Positions 23,837-25,043 of a DNA stretch of 25,043 nucleotides are shown here, piece after piece. The notes beneath the pieces are model-generated. The model did no database searches. It was not told the origin of the DNA and saw nothing but the letters and a program-made list of their open reading frames with translations. The position numbers were made by a program, and so were the translations under genes. Position 1 is the first letter of the stretch. Every line of letters begins with the position of its first letter. The DNA comes from an uncultured Oscillospiraceae bacterium (GTDB taxonomy: Bacteria; Bacillota_A; Clostridia; Oscillospirales; Oscillospiraceae): NCBI GenBank assembly GCA_944387755.1, contig CALXGC010000078.1, positions 1-25,043 of the forward strand. The letters run 5' to 3'.

Positions 23837-24109
23837 ATGGACATGATCATTCTGGTCGTTGCCATGTGCGCAATGATCTACTTCCTGATGATCCGCCCGG
23901 AGAATAAGCGGAAGAAGGAAGCGCAGAATATGCGGGACTCCCTGAAGGTGGGCGACGAGATCACCACCATCGGCGGCATTACCGGCACCATCTGCGCCGT
24001 GAAGGAGAACACCATTGTGATTGAGAGCGGCGCCGACCGCGTCCGTGTGGAGCTGACCAAGTGGGCGGTCTCCACCAAGACCGCCGCCGCGGAGGAGCCC
24101 GCCCGCTGA
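23837..24109 (+). CDS. yajC: YajC, preprotein translocase accessory subunit
   Basis: A 90-residue single-pass membrane protein. Residues 3-20 form the membrane segment, followed by the family motif MIRPENKRKKEAQNM and a small beta domain with VGDEITTIGGITGTI. YajC associates with SecDF and the Sec translocon. The start is ATG at 23837, 9 nt after TTGGAGG. It lies in the conserved tgt-yajC order with its own promoter and terminator. Confidence 0.95.
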   Translation: MDMIILVVAMCAMIYFLMIRPENKRKKEAQNMRDSLKVGDEITTIGGITGTICAVKENTIVIESGADRVRVELTKWAVSTKTAAAEEPAR

Positions 24110-24125
24110 CTCGGCTGCTGTTTCA

Positions 24126-24155
24126 GGCCGGAACGGAATCCGTTCCGGCCTTTTT
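24126..24155 (+). terminator. Rho-independent terminator after yajC
   Basis: GGCCGGAACG and CGTTCCGGCC stem arms with a short loop, then TTTTT. Confidence 0.9.
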
Positions 24156-24158
24156 GCC

Positions 24159-24187
24159 GCATAAATCCCTCCCGCCCCGCATAGAGT
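24159..24187 (+). promoter_or_regulatory. Candidate sporulation promoter of the TIGR04086 gene
   Basis: GCATAAA (24159-24165) and CATAGAGT (24180-24187) are 14 nt apart, matching the layout before spoIIM and cwlD. Confidence 0.4.
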
Positions 24188-24223
24188 TTTGGCAGAAGCC
24201 GGAAGGGCAGGGGAGGGGTTTTG

Positions 24224-24652
24224 ATGGTACAGGCCAGAGGAAAACGGGAGAAAAAACCGGAAAAGCTGGGCGGCTGGATTGCCGTCATGTGCGCGCTGCT
24301 CAGAGGGGCGCTGGCGGCGGCCGCCGCCGCGGTGCTGATTCTGTTCGTGTGCGCGCTGCTGGTCTCCGGCGGCGTGATTCCAGAGCAGGGGATGGAGCGG
24401 TCCGTCCCGGCCGCCTGCGTGCTGGGGGCCCTGACGGGAGGGCTGCTGGCGGTGAGACAGGTGGGCCGGAGCACCCTTCTGGTGGGCGCGGGGGTGGGCG
24501 CGGCGCTGTTTCTCCTGCTGCTGTCGGCGGGATGGCTGCTGTTTGACGCCGCGTCCCTGTCCAACGGCGGAGCTGTGCTGCTCTCCTGCCTGTGCGGCGG
24601 GGCGATGGCCGGTATTTTGGGGAGCCGGCCAAAGAAAAAACGCAAAAGATAA
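24224..24652 (+). CDS. TIGR04086 / YrzE-like membrane protein
   Basis: A 142-residue protein with about four membrane segments in alanine- and leucine-rich stretches (starting near residues 17, 63, 84 and 116), a basic N terminus and a lysine-rich tail (RPKKKRKR). Its place after tgt and yajC matches the TIGR04086/YrzE family in Firmicutes. Its function is unknown. The ATG at 24224 follows GGGGAGGGG; a TTG just before it is less likely. It carries the sporulation-like promoter above, so expression during sporulation is possible. Confidence 0.65.
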   Translation: MVQARGKREKKPEKLGGWIAVMCALLRGALAAAAAAVLILFVCALLVSGGVIPEQGMERSVPAACVLGALTGGLLAVRQVGRSTLLVGAGVGAALFLLLLSAGWLLFDAASLSNGGAVLLSCLCGGAMAGILGSRPKKKRKR

Positions 24653-24681
24653 TTGAAATGCGCCGCCCGCTATGCTATAAT
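24653..24681 (+). promoter_or_regulatory. scfA promoter
   Basis: TTGAAA (24653-24658), directly after the preceding stop codon, and a perfect TATAAT (24676-24681), 17 nt apart. Confidence 0.8.
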
Positions 24682-24732
24682 AAATTCAAATTCTGCGGAG
24701 CTTGCTCCGTGAACACTTAGGAGGAGATTCCA

Positions 24733-24873
24733 ATGAAACACATTCAGACTCTCAACGGCGCCACTCTGAAGGCCAGCGCCGCCAAGGGCGGCTGCGGCGA
24801 GTGCCAGACCTCTTGCCAGTCCGCCTGCAAGACTTCCTGCACGGTCGCCAACCAGAAGTGTGAGAATGTGTAA
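24733..24873 (+). CDS. scfA: SCIFF ranthipeptide precursor (six cysteines in forty-five residues)
   Basis: A 46-residue peptide beginning MKHIQTLNGATLKAS and with exactly six cysteines in GGCGECQTSCQSACKTSC plus a last one near the C terminus (KCENV). This is the SCIFF family, nearly universal in Clostridia. A radical SAM maturase with SPASM clusters makes thioether bonds from the cysteines to other residues, giving a ranthipeptide; a role in cell-cell signalling has been proposed. The ATG follows AGGAGGAG at 7 nt. The maturase gene should lie just beyond the window. The position after yajC and TIGR04086 is the usual one. Confidence 0.96.
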   Translation: MKHIQTLNGATLKASAAKGGCGECQTSCQSACKTSCTVANQKCENV

Positions 24874-24891
24874 GCGCTGAGCGCTTTCCAA

Positions 24892-24922
24892 AAGGGCAGG
24901 TCAGACGCCTGCCCTTCATTTT
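24892..24922 (+). terminator. Hairpin terminator after scfA
   Basis: A 9-bp stem AAGGGCAGG/CCTGCCCTT with a 7-nt loop is followed by CATTTTTG. Because scfA and its maturase are usually adjacent, it may favour the short precursor transcript over read-through. Confidence 0.8.
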
Positions 24923-24938
24923 TGCTTTTTGCCGGAAA

Positions 24939-25041
24939 GTAGGGGCGCACATTGTGCGCCCGCCGTTCCGGAATCCCCCCCCGCCTTCGGCGGCGTCCCC
25001 CCTTTCACAAGGGGGCGGGCGGGTCTTGGACCCGCCCCTAC
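24939..25041. repeat. Composite of GTAGGGGC-type palindromes at the window end
   Basis: A unit at 24939-24962 (GTAGGGGCGCAC, then TTGTGCGCCCG) and an inverted-type unit at about 25012-25041 ending GACCCGCCCCTAC enclose further GC palindromes. The ends match the units at 17855-17930 and 19308-19376, but the cores differ. Confidence 0.75.
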
Positions 25042-25043
25042 GG

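Overview
The window is high-GC DNA from an endospore-forming Firmicute, most likely an Oscillospiraceae-type gut clostridium (Flavonifractor or Intestinimonas relatives). The evidence is the gene set (spoIIM, cotJ, cwlD, and a tgt-yajC-TIGR04086-SCIFF cluster), strong AGGAGG ribosome binding sites, and GC-rich codons ending in C or G. The genus is an inference.

Region 1 (1-10007) is a type I-C CRISPR-Cas locus on the minus strand. It holds an array of nine full 33-nt repeats plus one cut by the window edge, a leader with its own promoter, and a tightly overlapping operon cas5c-cas8c-cas7c-cas4-cas1-cas2 behind a good promoter at 6164-6192. The locus is split: the plus-strand pair spoIIM-xerD (6316-7836) sits between cas5c and cas3, and cas3 (7881-10007) has its own upstream region.

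Region 2 (10008-14010) carries a CoA-disulfide-reductase-like flavoprotein with a C-terminal rhodanese domain, an unannotated 21-residue membrane peptide, spore coat genes (a fused cotJA-cotJB and cotJC) and the cortex amidase cwlD. Region 3 (14015-14808) looks like an insertion. It has a solitary type I-C-like repeat, different from the array repeat and lying 1 nt from the stop of vapC, then a lower-GC vapBC toxin-antitoxin pair and an inverted repeat. It interrupts the 3' end of cwlD, which now reads through the repeat and antisense to vapC.

Region 4 (14841-22467) is metabolic: a cyclase-family hydrolase, purB, a Crp/Fnr-type regulator, leuC-leuD-leuB for leucine synthesis, and an aspartate-type aminotransferase behind a long leader with alternative pairing. 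Region 5 (22550-24873) is tgt-yajC-TIGR04086 membrane protein-scfA, where scfA encodes the six-cysteine SCIFF ranthipeptide precursor. Its maturase would be expected just beyond the window.

Throughout, intergenic gaps hold short GC-rich palindromes with GTAGGGGC/GCCCCTAC ends. Three genes (spoIIM, cwlD and the TIGR04086 gene) share a sporulation-type promoter with exactly 14 nt between the -35-like and CATAG-type -10 elements. No rRNA, tRNA or transposase gene was seen.
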